From: Falsiroseomonas algicola
Lineage (GTDB): Bacteria; Pseudomonadota; Alphaproteobacteria; Acetobacterales; Acetobacteraceae
Assembly: GCF_011040385.1 (NCBI RefSeq)
Contig: NZ_JAAIKB010000002.1
Location: 186,001 to 250,000 of the forward strand
DNA length: 64,000 nucleotides
Reading direction: 5' to 3'
Notes under the pieces: model-generated
Databases searched by the model: none
Told to the model about the DNA's origin: nothing
Seen by the model: only the letters and a program-made list of their open reading frames with translations
In this document: positions 44,601 through 53,044 of the stretch, one piece after another
How the letters are laid out: every line of letters begins with the position of its first letter
Position numbering within the stretch: the stretch's first letter is position 1
Made by a program: the position numbers and the translations under genes

Positions 44601-45436
44601 ACTACACGGCGGCGCATGCGACCTATCCGCTGAAATGCATGCTGACACCGGGTGTGCGCGGCAATGCCGGCTGCTACCGTCCCTTCACGGTGCTGGCGCC
44701 CGAGGGATCGATCCTCAACTGCACCAAGCCGGCCTCGGTGAACATCCGCACGCGCACGGGCTGGTACCTGGCGCCGGTGATCTTCCGGGCGCTTGAAGAT
44801 GCGGCGCCGCGCCAGGTGCAGGCCTTCACGGGCCTCGCGGTGGCGGCGACGATCTACGGCCAGGACGCGTCGGGGCGCTTCTATTCGGACATGCTGTTCT
44901 GCGGCGGCGGGCAGGGCGGATCGGATCGCGGCGACGGGCTTTCCACCATGCTCTGGCCGACCTCGGCCTCCAACACCTCGATCGAGTTGCTGGAAAGCCG
45001 CGTGCCGGTGCTGGTGATCAGCAAGCGCTTCGATGTGGATAGCGGCGGCGCCGGGCGGCACCGTGGCGGGCTCGGCCAGAGCGTGCGGCTGCGCAAGCGG
45101 CTCGATGACGGGCGGCCGACGCTGGTCTCCGTCTATCCCGAGGGCGTGCGCAACCCGATCCCGGGCCTGGCCGGCGGCCTGCCGGGCGGCGGCGCGCAGG
45201 GCCGCGTGCTGGATGCCGAGGGACGGGAACTGCGCGATTGCGGCACGGGGCAGCTCGTGGAACTGACGCGCACCGACGAAATCGTCGAACTCACCCTTGC
45301 AGGCGGCGCCGGCTATGGCGACCCTGCGCAGCGTGATCCGGCGCAGCTGGCACGGGACGTGGCGCTGGGCTTCGTCTCGCCGCAGGCGGCGCAACGGGAC
45401 TATGGGAAGGCGATGGCGGCGGAAGCGGCCGCGTGA
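41615..45436 (+). CDS. Fused hydantoinase/oxoprolinase HyuA-HyuB (ATP-dependent cyclic amide hydrolase)
   Basis: The 1273-residue protein joins HyuA (about 1-690; GFDIGGTFTDFVLVD at the start, then MGGTTAKA and GAGGGSI for the ATP-binding fold) to HyuB (about 707-1273; DPIGLEIMWSRLVNVVEEMW, then NDPWLCAGH and CGGGQGGS). The ATG codon at 43733 (M707) marks where a separate hyuB would begin, but no stop intervenes. The architecture matches 5-oxoprolinase and fused N-methylhydantoinases, which hydrolyse a five-membered cyclic amide using ATP. It is followed by a complete peptide-type importer. Substrate candidates are 5-oxoproline, hydantoins or related lactams. Confidence 0.9.
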   Translation: MSMDTARWRIGFDIGGTFTDFVLVDAKDGQVTLHKRLTTPHDPSEAALKGLEELVALRGIALPEVSEIVHGTTLVTNAIIERRGAKLGLITTEGFRDILEMGTEQRYDIYDLFLQFPQPLVPRDLRLEVAERMDAQGAVVTALDAAAVERAADALVAAGCQAIAVAFLHAYANPAHEREAAALIRARHPGIAVSMSSGVVAEMGEYQRIVTTCANAYVQPLMQGYLARLHGALSARGYDGPLRLMHSAGGLVSLETAREVPIRLLESGPAGGGLATALFGALAGKPDVISFDMGGTTAKACMIEDGRAEVAPLLEAARLQRFTRGSGLPIKAPAIEMIEIGAGGGSIAAIDEVGLLKVGPHSAGSDPGPACYGMGGTKPTVTDANLVLGYYDPGFFLGGRMTLDLEAARRAVATVATPLGLSIEEAAWGIHKVVVESMAAAARVHLVEKGKDPRHYAMVGFGGAGPAHAADVARAMGVTEVIVPPASGAASALGFLAAPLSFDGARSLRCEFRDGFDSDAINALLAALEEEGRARLTEAGIAAGDVVVERSADMRLVGQMHDISVKLPAGRIDAASLPAIRESFARAYSARYTMVPDGARIEAVNFRVRSAGPTPVLPLAGAAGGAATTHLKGRRRAWFADGATEATVHDRYALRPGEVVEGPAIIEERESTTIIAPGDRVTVDGSLNLRIAVAQPRAAATLVAATMDRAEAVRRIAADPIGLEIMWSRLVNVVEEMWLTVCRTAFSLVISESQDFACELLDHRGEPLAHSPRAMPVFNLTLPRAVKALLERYPAETLKPGDVLVTNDPWLCAGHLFDIAVVTPVFRQGVLVGLMGTVGHVSDIGGTKDSMRAREIYEEGFQIPPMKLVEEGRPNETLFRLLAENVRNGDQVVGDVNSFITANAIGAERLLSFMDDYGMEELGALAEVVQGLSEKAMRDAIRALPDGTYRSTICNNPFGKLVEYPVAITVKGDEMVIDFAGAPPQMAQGGLNCTMNYTAAHATYPLKCMLTPGVRGNAGCYRPFTVLAPEGSILNCTKPASVNIRTRTGWYLAPVIFRALEDAAPRQVQAFTGLAVAATIYGQDASGRFYSDMLFCGGGQGGSDRGDGLSTMLWPTSASNTSIELLESRVPVLVISKRFDVDSGGAGRHRGGLGQSVRLRKRLDDGRPTLVSVYPEGVRNPIPGLAGGLPGGGAQGRVLDAEGRELRDCGTGQLVELTRTDEIVELTLAGGAGYGDPAQRDPAQLARDVALGFVSPQAAQRDYGKAMAAEAAA

Positions 45437-45447
45437 AGGAGAGGGGC

Positions 45448-47028
45448 ATGATCGATCCGATTTCCGCCGCGCTGTCGCGGCGCGCATTGCTGGCGACGGC
45501 TGCGGGCGCACTCGGCGCGCTGGCGCTGCCGGCGGGTGCCTTCGCCCAGCAGGGCGGCCGGCGAATCCTGGTGATCGCGTCCAACCAGGACATCCCGAAT
45601 TTCGATCCGCATATCGCGACGGGCTATTCCGCCAGCATGCTGCTGCGGAACACCTATGACAGCCTGGTGCGGGTGGAGGGCAATCCGCCGCGCCCGGTGC
45701 CGCATCTCGCGGCCTCCTGGACCGTCTCCGCCGATGGCCTGACCTACGAATTCAAGCTGGACCCGGCGGCGAAGTTCCAGGATGGCAGCGCAGTGACGGC
45801 GGAGGATGTGGTCTATTCCTTCCACCGCCTCATTCGCCTCAACCGCGGCAATGCCTGGATGATCCAGGGCGTCGTGACGCCGGAGGGCGTCACGGCCGTG
45901 GATGCCGGCACCGTTCGCTTCACGCTGGCGAAGCCCTTCTCGGCCTTCCTGCAGGTTCTGCCCTGGGCCTGGATCGTCTCCAAGAAGCAGGTCGAGGCCA
46001 ATCTCGGCAGCGATGACGGCCAGACCTTCCTCCGCTCCAACCTCGCCTCCTCCGGCGCCTTCCGCGTCCGCCGCGCGGAGGCCGGCAACCTCTATGAGCT
46101 CGAGCGCGTGGCCAATGCCTGGAAGCCCGGCGGCGGCAATCTGACCGGCGCCATCTGGCGCATCGTGCGGGAGACGGCGACGCAGCGCCTGCAGCTCCAG
46201 CGCGGCGAGGCGCATATCGCCGTCGACCTGACCAGCGAGGACATGGACGCGCTGCGCGACCGTCCCGGCATCGTCCGCGTGATTGAGCCGGAGTATCGCA
46301 CCTTCTCCATCAAGCTCAACACGCGGCATGGCGCGCTGATGGATGTGGAGCTGCGCAAGGCGATCAGCTACGCCACCAACTACCAGGCCATCGCGGATGC
46401 GGCGGGCTATGCGGACCTCATGGTCGGCCCGCTCCCCAACGGCATCCTCGGCCATGATCCGAACCTTGCCGTCTATCGCACGGATCTGGCGAAAGCGCGG
46501 GAACACCTGGCGCGTTCGCGCAGCCCGAATGGCGGCATCAAGCTGACCATGGTGCATGTCGCGGGTCTGGACCAGCAGCGGCGCTGGGCGCTCATCATGC
46601 TCGACAGCCTGAAGCAGCTGAACATCGAGCTGGAAATCCGCCCGATGAACTGGCCGGACATGGTCGCGGCCTGCCGATCGCCCGAGACCTTCCCGGACCT
46701 CTTCCCGGTCTACCAGACCGCCAATTACGGCGACCCCGACAACATCGCCTTCGCCGCCTACCATTCGTCGCGCAACGGCAACTGGCAGAACGCCGTCTAT
46801 AACAGCCCGGAAGTGGATGCGCTGATCGAGGCCGGGCGGTCGGAGCCGGACGAGGCGAAGCGCATCGCCATCTATCGCCAGTTCCAGGAGAAGGTGGTGG
46901 CGGATGCGCCGGACATCTTCGGCGTGCTGGAACGCCGCAAGCTGGCGCTGCGCGACAATGTCCAGGGCTTCCGCTTCGTCCCCGTCGCGTCCAACGCGAT
47001 CGAGGTCGCGGGGCTGTCGCTGCGATGA
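45448..47028 (+). CDS. Peptide-type ABC transporter substrate-binding protein
   Basis: The 526-residue family 5 receptor has a twin-arginine-like signal peptide (LSRRALLATAAGALGALALP) and the domain markers IPNFDPHIATGYSASML and LAASWTVSADGLTYEFKL, plus the C-terminal DAPDIFGVLERRKLALRD. The ATG at 45448 is chosen for its GAAGGAGAGG site. It sits 11 bp after the HyuAB stop and leads the transport genes. It probably captures the cyclic amide or peptide that HyuAB hydrolyses. Confidence 0.9.
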   Translation: MIDPISAALSRRALLATAAGALGALALPAGAFAQQGGRRILVIASNQDIPNFDPHIATGYSASMLLRNTYDSLVRVEGNPPRPVPHLAASWTVSADGLTYEFKLDPAAKFQDGSAVTAEDVVYSFHRLIRLNRGNAWMIQGVVTPEGVTAVDAGTVRFTLAKPFSAFLQVLPWAWIVSKKQVEANLGSDDGQTFLRSNLASSGAFRVRRAEAGNLYELERVANAWKPGGGNLTGAIWRIVRETATQRLQLQRGEAHIAVDLTSEDMDALRDRPGIVRVIEPEYRTFSIKLNTRHGALMDVELRKAISYATNYQAIADAAGYADLMVGPLPNGILGHDPNLAVYRTDLAKAREHLARSRSPNGGIKLTMVHVAGLDQQRRWALIMLDSLKQLNIELEIRPMNWPDMVAACRSPETFPDLFPVYQTANYGDPDNIAFAAYHSSRNGNWQNAVYNSPEVDALIEAGRSEPDEAKRIAIYRQFQEKVVADAPDIFGVLERRKLALRDNVQGFRFVPVASNAIEVAGLSLR

Positions 47029-47050
47029 GGCAGGCGGCAGGGAGCACCGC

Positions 47051-48058
47051 ATGATCCGCTTCCTGCTGCGGCGCCTGCTGCTGACGGTGCCGGTGCTGCT
47101 CGGGCTCACGGTGCTGGTCTTCATCATCGGCCGGATGCTGCCGGGCGACCCGGTGGCGCTGGCCGCCGGGCCGAATGCGAGCGCGGCGGAGATCGCCGAT
47201 GTCGCGCGCGAATTCGGCCTGGATCGCCCGCTGCTGACGCAATACGGCAGCTACCTGTCGGGCCTGCTGCGTGGTGATTTCGGCGTCTCCATCTTCACGC
47301 GCCGGCCTGTGGCGGAGGACCTCGCGGCCTTCCTGCCGGCAACGCTGGAACTCGTCTTCGCTGCGATGTTCATCGCGGTCGCGGTCGGGCTGCCGATGGG
47401 GCTTGCCACCGCGGTGTGGCGCGACCGCTGGCCGGATGCGGTGTCGCGCGTCGCGGCTCTCGGCGCCATCTCCATGCCGCGCTTCTTCCTCGGGCTGCTG
47501 CTGCAGCTGGGCTTCGCCATGTGGCTCGGCTGGCTGCCGCTGTCCGGCCGCTTCCCGATCACGGAGGATCCGCCACCCTGGGTGACGGGCTTCCTGACGA
47601 TCGATTCGCTGATGGCCGGTGATCTGTATGCCTTCGGCGTGGCTTGCCAGCACCTGCTGCTGCCGGCGCTCGCCATGTCGCTCTCGCCGCTCGCCACCAT
47701 CATGCGCATGATGCGCGCCTCGACGCTGGAGGTGCTGCAGCAGGATTATGTGCTGACGGAACGCGCGCTCGGCCTCTCCCGCTCGCTGATCCTGTTCAAG
47801 TATGTCAGCCGCAACGCGGTGGCGGCGACGCTGACGGTGATCGGCCTCTATTTCGGCTGGCTGCTCGGCGGCACGGTGCTGGTGGAGACGGTGTTCGACT
47901 GGCCCGGCATCGGCCTCTACGCGACGAAATCCGTGGTGTCGCAGGACTTCATGCCGGTCATCGGCGTGACGCTGGTGATCGGCACCATCTTCGTCGTCTC
48001 CAACCTGCTCGTCGATGTCGCGCAGGGCCTGGTCAATCCGCGGGTGCGCGTGGAATGA
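47051..48058 (+). CDS. ABC importer permease, DppB type
   Basis: The 335-residue permease begins MIRFLLRRLLLTVPVLLGL and has RMLPGDPVALAAG, six membrane helices and the EAA loop LQQDYVLTERALGLSRSL. An extra stretch between helices 4 and 5 (LSGRFPITEDPPPWVTGFL) is typical of this subfamily. Its stop overlaps the start of the DppC-type gene by 4 bp. Confidence 0.92.
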   Translation: MIRFLLRRLLLTVPVLLGLTVLVFIIGRMLPGDPVALAAGPNASAAEIADVAREFGLDRPLLTQYGSYLSGLLRGDFGVSIFTRRPVAEDLAAFLPATLELVFAAMFIAVAVGLPMGLATAVWRDRWPDAVSRVAALGAISMPRFFLGLLLQLGFAMWLGWLPLSGRFPITEDPPPWVTGFLTIDSLMAGDLYAFGVACQHLLLPALAMSLSPLATIMRMMRASTLEVLQQDYVLTERALGLSRSLILFKYVSRNAVAATLTVIGLYFGWLLGGTVLVETVFDWPGIGLYATKSVVSQDFMPVIGVTLVIGTIFVVSNLLVDVAQGLVNPRVRVE

Positions 48059-48924
48059 GCGCGACGGTCGCCCCGCGTCAGGCCCTCCGGCGCGCTGCCT
48101 ATCGCTTCTCCCGCAGCTGGCTCTCCGTGCTCGGCCTGGTGATGGTCGTGGGGCTGCTGCTGCTGGCCGTGGCGGGACCTTGGCTCGCGCCCTTCCCGGA
48201 GCATGTCGCGGGCAGCGTCAACACCGCGGCGCGCTTCCGTCCGCCCTCGCTGGCGCATCCCTTCGGCACGAATGAGGTCGGGCAGGATGTGCTGTCCCTC
48301 GTCATGGCCGGTGCGCAAGTCTCCATCGTGGCGGGGCTCGCGGTGGTGCTGCTGGGCACCGCATTCGGCACCGTGATCGGCGCCATCGCCGGCTATGCGG
48401 GCGGCTGGGTGGATGAGGTGCTGATGCGCCTGGCCGACCTGAAGCTCACCATTCCCGGCCTGATGCTGGCCATGGCGGTGGCCGCGGCGCTGGGCGCCGG
48501 CATGGCCAACATGGTCTTCGCCATCGCGCTGTCCTGGTGGCCCGGCTATGCGCGGCTTGTGCGCGCGGAGGTCATGGCGCGGAAGGAGGAGATGTTCGTC
48601 ACCGCCGCCCGCGCCATCGGCGCTTCCGGCGCGCGCATCCTGTTCCGTCACATCCTGCCCAACGTGGCCACGCCGGTGATCGTGAAGATGTCGCTCGACA
48701 TGGGCTTCGCGATCCTGACCGTCGCCTCGCTCGGCTTCATCGGCATCGGCGTGCGGCCGCCGACCCCGGAATGGGGCGCCATGCTCTCCGTCGCGCGGGG
48801 CTACATGCCGGATTTCTGGTGGATGGCGCTGGCGCCCGGCATGGCGATCTTCGTCGCCGTCTTCGGCTTCAACCTGCTCGGCGATGGCTTGCGCGACCTC
48901 TTCGATCCGAGGGCGCGGCGATGA
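48055..48924 (+). CDS. ABC importer permease, DppC type
   Basis: This 289-residue permease has six membrane helices, HPFGTNEVGQDVLSLVMAG near residue 70 and the EAA loop MARKEEMFVTAARAIGASG. It ends with [16 protein letters not shown], the usual DppC tail. Both ends overlap neighbours by 4 bp. It forms the channel with the preceding DppB-type protein. Confidence 0.92.
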   Translation: MSATVAPRQALRRAAYRFSRSWLSVLGLVMVVGLLLLAVAGPWLAPFPEHVAGSVNTAARFRPPSLAHPFGTNEVGQDVLSLVMAGAQVSIVAGLAVVLLGTAFGTVIGAIAGYAGGWVDEVLMRLADLKLTIPGLMLAMAVAAALGAGMANMVFAIALSWWPGYARLVRAEVMARKEEMFVTAARAIGASGARILFRHILPNVATPVIVKMSLDMGFAILTVASLGFIGIGVRPPTPEWGAMLSVARGYMPDFWWMALAPGMAIFVAVFGFNLLGDGLRDLFDPRARR

Positions 48925-49898
48925 CGGCGCTGCTGGAGATACAGGGCCTGCACCTCGGCATGCAGTCCTTCGACGGAGAGGCGCATGTCCTCAACGGCAT
49001 CGACCTCACCATCAATCGCGGCGAGATCTGGGGCGTGGTGGGGGAGACGGGCTGCGGCAAGTCGCTGACCGGGCTTTCCGTCTCTCGCCTCGTGCCCACG
49101 CCGCCCGCGCGCTACCGCGCCGGCCGCATCCTGTTCGAGGGGCAGGATGTGCTTTCGATGCCGGAGAGCGAGTTGCGGAAGCTGCGCGGCCGCCGCATCG
49201 GGATGATCTTCCAGGACCCGACGACGAACCTCAACCCGAGCTTCCGCATCGGCGACCAGCTGGTCGATGTCGCGCTCGCCGCAGCGCGCCACAGCGAACG
49301 AACCACGCGCGTCGCGGCACGGGACCTGGCGGCGCGGATGCTGGACAAGGTCGGCATCCCCAACGCGGCCTCACGGCTCGACGACTATCCGCACCAGTTC
49401 TCCGGCGGCATGCGCCAGCGCGTGTTGATCGCCATGGCGCTCATCGGGCAACCATCGCTGCTGATCGCGGATGAACCCACCACCGCGCTCGATGTCTCCG
49501 TCCAGGCGCAGGTGCTGGCGTTGCTGAAGGGCATGGTGGCGGAGACCGGGATGGCGGTGATGCTCATCACCCACAATCTCGGCGTCGTGGCGCAAAGCTG
49601 TACCCATGTCGCCGTCATGTATGCCGGCAATATCGTGGAGAGCGGCCGCGTCGCGCAGGTGATCCGCCGGCCCGCGCATCCCTACACCCAGGCGCTGCTG
49701 GCCGCGATCCCCACGCGCCATGTCGCGCGTGGCGCGCTGCAGGGGCTGGCCGGCAGCGTGCCGGATCTGCTGGCGCCACCGCCCGGTTGCCGCTTCGCGC
49801 CGCGCTGTGCTCATGCAAGCGCGGCCTGCGCCACGCTGCCTGCGACGGTCGCGGTGGAGGGTGGCCATCGCGTCGCCTGCGTGCTTGCCCATGCTTGA
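48921..49898 (+). CDS. ABC importer ATPase, DppD type
   Basis: The 325-residue ATPase has Walker A (GETGCGKS), signature ([15 protein letters not shown]), Walker B ([12 protein letters not shown]) and the C-terminal peptide-importer domain with cysteines ([17 protein letters not shown]). The Walker A residue following GE is T instead of the common S. The gene overlaps the permease stop and the next ATPase start. It forms a heterodimer with the DppF-type protein. Confidence 0.91.
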   Translation: MTALLEIQGLHLGMQSFDGEAHVLNGIDLTINRGEIWGVVGETGCGKSLTGLSVSRLVPTPPARYRAGRILFEGQDVLSMPESELRKLRGRRIGMIFQDPTTNLNPSFRIGDQLVDVALAAARHSERTTRVAARDLAARMLDKVGIPNAASRLDDYPHQFSGGMRQRVLIAMALIGQPSLLIADEPTTALDVSVQAQVLALLKGMVAETGMAVMLITHNLGVVAQSCTHVAVMYAGNIVESGRVAQVIRRPAHPYTQALLAAIPTRHVARGALQGLAGSVPDLLAPPPGCRFAPRCAHASAACATLPATVAVEGGHRVACVLAHA

Positions 49899-50682
49899 GA
49901 TTGAGGGCCTGACCAAGACCTTCATGCGCGGCGGGCTGCTACGGAAATCCGCGCCGGTGACGGCGCTGCGCGATGTCTCGCTCACCGTCGCGAAGGGCGA
50001 GAGCTTCGGCCTGGTCGGTGAATCCGGCTCCGGCAAGTCCACGCTCGCGCGCTGCATCCTGCGGCTGGACCAGCCGACCAGCGGCCGCATCCTGTTCGAG
50101 GGCCAGGACATGGCGCGCCTCTCTCCCGCCGCCATGCGTCGGCTGCGCGCGCGCATCCAGGTGGTCTGGCAGGACCCCTACGCCTCGCTCAACCCGCGCA
50201 TGTCCGTGCATGACATCGTGACGGAGCCGCTGGTGGTGCACCGCGCCGCCATCGGCCTCGACTCGCGCGGCCGGACGGAGCGCGCGGCGCGCATCCTGGC
50301 GCAGGTGGGGCTCGGTCCGCAGCACCTGCACCGCTACCCCCATGAGTTCAGCGGCGGCCAGCGCCAGCGCATCGGCATCGCCCGCGCGCTGGTGACGGAG
50401 CCCGCGCTGCTGCTGCTGGACGAACCGACCAGCGCGCTCGATGTCTCCGTGCAGGCGCAGGTGCTGAACCTCCTGGTCGATCTCCAGGCCCGGCTCGGCC
50501 TGACCTACTTCTTCATCAGCCATGACCTTTCCGTCATCCGCTATATCTGCGACCGTGTCGCCCTGCTGCACCGGGGCGAGCTGGTGGAGCAGGGGCCGAC
50601 GGACACGATCTTCGATGCGCCGCGGCATGAGGTGACGCGCACGCTGCTGGCGGCCATGCCGGAAGTGGTGGTGCCCGACTGA
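49891..50682 (+). CDS. ABC importer ATPase, DppF type
   Basis: The 263-residue ATPase has Walker A (GESGSGKST), Q-loop ([11 protein letters not shown]), signature ([15 protein letters not shown]) and Walker B ([12 protein letters not shown]). It is shorter than the usual 320 residues: it ends at VVVPD just after the core domain and lacks the cysteine-containing C-terminal extension. The DppD partner retains it. It overlaps dppD by 8 bp. Confidence 0.9.
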   Translation: MLEIEGLTKTFMRGGLLRKSAPVTALRDVSLTVAKGESFGLVGESGSGKSTLARCILRLDQPTSGRILFEGQDMARLSPAAMRRLRARIQVVWQDPYASLNPRMSVHDIVTEPLVVHRAAIGLDSRGRTERAARILAQVGLGPQHLHRYPHEFSGGQRQRIGIARALVTEPALLLLDEPTSALDVSVQAQVLNLLVDLQARLGLTYFFISHDLSVIRYICDRVALLHRGELVEQGPTDTIFDAPRHEVTRTLLAAMPEVVVPD

Positions 50683-50698
50683 GACAGAGGAGGGGACG

Positions 50699-51490
50699 AT
50701 GAAGCTTCTGCGGTTCTCGACCGGCGGCGCCGCGCGCTATGGGCTGCTGGAGGGCGCGGAAGTCGTCGCCCTGCCAGCCGAGACCATGGCGGAAGCCATG
50801 GCCTGCACCGACGCCAACGGCCCGCGCTACCGCCTTTCGGCCATCACCCTGCTGAACCCGCTGCCGGATGCCCGGCTTTTCTGCATCGGCCTCAACTACC
50901 CGAAGCCGCATCCCCTCGGCGGAGAGGTGAAGGGGCCGGCCAATGTCTCCTACTTCATCAAGCACCAGGCGGCGCTGGTCGGGCCGGGGCAGGCACTGCG
51001 GCTGCCGGGCGTCTCCGACCAGTTCGACTATGAATGCGAATTGGCCGTCGTCATCGGCCGCGGCGGCCATCGCATCGCGGAGGCCGATGCGATGGAGCAT
51101 GTCGGCGGCTACACCATCCTCAATGACGGCTCCGTCCGCGACTGGCAGGCCCACAGCGTCACCGCAGGAAAGAATTTTTTCGAGTCCGGCAGCATCGGCC
51201 CCTGGGTCGTGACCAGCGACGAGGTCAGCGACTGGCAGGACCTGACGCTCCGCACGCGGCTCAACGGCCGCGTCGTGCAGGACAGCAAGGCGGGTGCGAT
51301 GTTCTTCGGCATCCCCGCGCTGATCGCCTACCTCTCCACCATCACGCCGCTGGTGCCCGGCGACGTGATCGCGACGGGATCGCCGGAGGGCACCGGCGCC
51401 ACCCAGAAGCCGCCGCGCTTCCTCCGCAGCGGCGATGCGCTGGAATTCGAGGTCGATGCCGTCGGCGTGCTGCGCAACAGCGTCGGCTGA
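50699..51490 (+). CDS. Fumarylacetoacetate hydrolase-family enzyme
   Basis: The 263-residue enzyme has the FAH core with metal-binding carboxylates: FDYECELAVVIGRGG (Glu pair, about residues 102-116), then NDGSVRDWQ and TGSPEGTG (about 223-230). Family members hydrolyse C-C bonds of acylpyruvates (fumarylacetoacetate, fumarylpyruvate) or decarboxylate 2-oxo-acids. It is the last gene of the HyuAB-ABC operon with a GGAGGGG site. A zeta-GST isomerase converges on it with 3 bp between, a pairing seen in homogentisate and gentisate pathways. Substrate not determinable. Confidence 0.87.
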   Translation: MKLLRFSTGGAARYGLLEGAEVVALPAETMAEAMACTDANGPRYRLSAITLLNPLPDARLFCIGLNYPKPHPLGGEVKGPANVSYFIKHQAALVGPGQALRLPGVSDQFDYECELAVVIGRGGHRIAEADAMEHVGGYTILNDGSVRDWQAHSVTAGKNFFESGSIGPWVVTSDEVSDWQDLTLRTRLNGRVVQDSKAGAMFFGIPALIAYLSTITPLVPGDVIATGSPEGTGATQKPPRFLRSGDALEFEVDAVGVLRNSVG

Positions 51491-51493
51491 GGC

Positions 51494-52144
51494 TCACTCC
51501 GCGTCGGGCTGCCTGTCCGGCGTGGCGTCCTGGAAGGCCGGCAACGCCGCGCAAGCGGCCTCGATGCGCAGCACGGTAGGGTAGGGGGACAGCTCCACCC
51601 CGAAGCGCCTGGCATTGCCGAGCTGCGGCACCAGGCAGAGATCGGCCAGGCCCGGCGCATCGCCATGGCAGAAGCGGCCCGTCTCGGCCTCCCGCGCCAG
51701 GCGCGCCTCCAGCGCCGCAAGCCCGGCTTCGATCCAGTGGCGCGCGAAGGCGTCGATCGCCGGCTGTTCCTGCCCCAGCTCGTGCTTGAGATAGGCTAGC
51801 ACGCGCAGGTTCTGGATCGGGTGGATGTCGCAGGCGACGATCTGCGCCAGTGACCGCACGCGGGCGCGGCCCCAGGGGTCGGCCGGCAGCAGCGGGGGCA
51901 GGGGCTTCGTCTCCTCCAGCCACTCGATGATGGCCAGCGACTGCGTCAGCACGCCCTGGCCCGGCACCTCCAGCGCCGGCACCAGCCCTTGCGGGTTCTT
52001 CGCGACATAGTCCGGCGCCGCCTGTTCGCGCTTGCGCAGATGCCGCGCGACGGTCGCGAAGCCGAGCCCCTTCAGGTTCAGCGCGATCCGCACCCGCCAC
52101 GCGGCGGAGGAGCGGAAGTATCCCTGCAGCACCAGCCCATCCAT
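51494..52144 (-). CDS. maiA: Maleylacetoacetate/maleylpyruvate isomerase, zeta-class glutathione transferase
   Basis: The 216-residue GST has the zeta-class N-terminal motif SSAAWRVRIALNLKGL, with the serine/cysteine-type glutathione site (SSxxWRVR), QGLVPALEV and TQSLAIIEWLEE, then an all-helical C-terminal domain with DIHPIQNLRVL. It isomerises maleyl to fumaryl diketo acids using glutathione. Its partner hydrolase may be the convergent FAH-family gene. The ATG at 52144 is preceded by GGAG. Confidence 0.88.
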   Translation of the reverse strand: MDGLVLQGYFRSSAAWRVRIALNLKGLGFATVARHLRKREQAAPDYVAKNPQGLVPALEVPGQGVLTQSLAIIEWLEETKPLPPLLPADPWGRARVRSLAQIVACDIHPIQNLRVLAYLKHELGQEQPAIDAFARHWIEAGLAALEARLAREAETGRFCHGDAPGLADLCLVPQLGNARRFGVELSPYPTVLRIEAACAALPAFQDATPDRQPDAE

Positions 52145-52197
52145 CGCGCGGTCTCCTCCGTGTTGCGGGCAGCCTCCCACGGAACCCCGCGCTGGCG

Positions 52198-52926
52198 TCA
52201 AGGGGAGCGGGCCAGCATCAGGCGGATGTCGATCCCCTCCGTGGAGGGGCGGTCCAGGCGCAACCCGCGCTCGATATCCGCCAGGTGCTTCTGCATCAGC
52301 GTCACCGCCGCACGGTGCCGGCGCGCGCGGATCAGCGCCACCAGCTCCTCATGGTCGTCATGCCAGCAGGCCAGGCCCGCGCGGTCCTCATACAGCGCCA
52401 CCACCAGGCTGGTGCGCGCCACCAGCAGCCGCACCTGTTCCTCCAGGATCGGGTTGCCGGAGAGCCGCGCGACCAGGGTGTGGAAGCCGCCGGAGAGGCG
52501 GATCGCCTCCCGCACCCGTCCCGCGCGGCGCAGGCGGTGTTCCTCCGCCAGGTTCTCCAGCAGCAGGTTCGCGTCGGCGGCGCTGCCGCGGCGGGCCACG
52601 GCCTCCACGCAGCCGCCCTCGATGGCGCGGCGGGCGGCGAAGATGGCGCGGGCTTCCTCCGCATCCGGGGCGGCCACGAAGACGCCGCGATTGGGCGGCG
52701 CCACCGCCAGCCGCTCCCAGACCAGGCGCTTCAGCGCGTCGTTGATGGCGCGGCGGCCGAGGTCGAAGGTCTCGACCAGCGACTGCTCGGTCAGCTTGGC
52801 GCCGGGCGGCAGGCGCTGGTCCACGATCGCCTCGAAGAGATGGGCGTGGACCGCATCGGCATCCTCCGCCCTGGGGCGGTTGGCCGCGTTGATGACGCCC
52901 ACCAGGCGATGCGGGTCGCCCGCCAT
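52198..52926 (-). CDS. GntR-family (FCD) transcriptional regulator
   Basis: The 242-residue protein has an N-terminal winged helix (AHLFEAIVDQRLPPGAKL, then LVETFDLGRRAINDALKRL) and an FCD domain (FHTLVARLSGNPILEEQVRL and the ending HDDHEELVALIRARR with metal-binding histidines). It is divergent from an operon of an orphan receptor, dihydropyrimidinase and others, with a palindrome between, so it probably controls that operon and itself. Effector likely a carboxylate. Confidence 0.87.
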   Translation of the reverse strand: MAGDPHRLVGVINAANRPRAEDADAVHAHLFEAIVDQRLPPGAKLTEQSLVETFDLGRRAINDALKRLVWERLAVAPPNRGVFVAAPDAEEARAIFAARRAIEGGCVEAVARRGSAADANLLLENLAEEHRLRRAGRVREAIRLSGGFHTLVARLSGNPILEEQVRLLVARTSLVVALYEDRAGLACWHDDHEELVALIRARRHRAAVTLMQKHLADIERGLRLDRPSTEGIDIRLMLARSP

Positions 52927-52947
52927 CTGCCGCTCCTTCGCGCACGG

Positions 52948-52961
52948 GATTGCGCACAATC
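52948..52961. promoter_or_regulatory. Candidate GntR operator GATTG-N4-CAATC
   Basis: GATTGCGCACAATC has 5-bp perfect arms and lies 22 bp from the regulator start, facing the divergent operon. TTGCGCAC also occurs, shifted, at about 52938-52945. This spacing and symmetry match FCD-type GntR sites, which often carry TTG and CAA half-sites. Confidence 0.55.
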
Positions 52962-53044
52962 CTGCGCGGGATCGGGTTTCGCGGCAATCCGGGGCTGGCA
53001 CGGCGGTTGCAGCACCCCCCTCGCCATCCCGAGGAGCAACCCCC

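Noticed and set aside
41564-45511. A 1315-codon open frame on the minus strand across the HyuAB gene
   Set aside because: It is antisense to a gene with clear domains throughout, is rich in Arg, His and Ala, and has no family motifs. GC-rich codon bias at the third position creates such frames.
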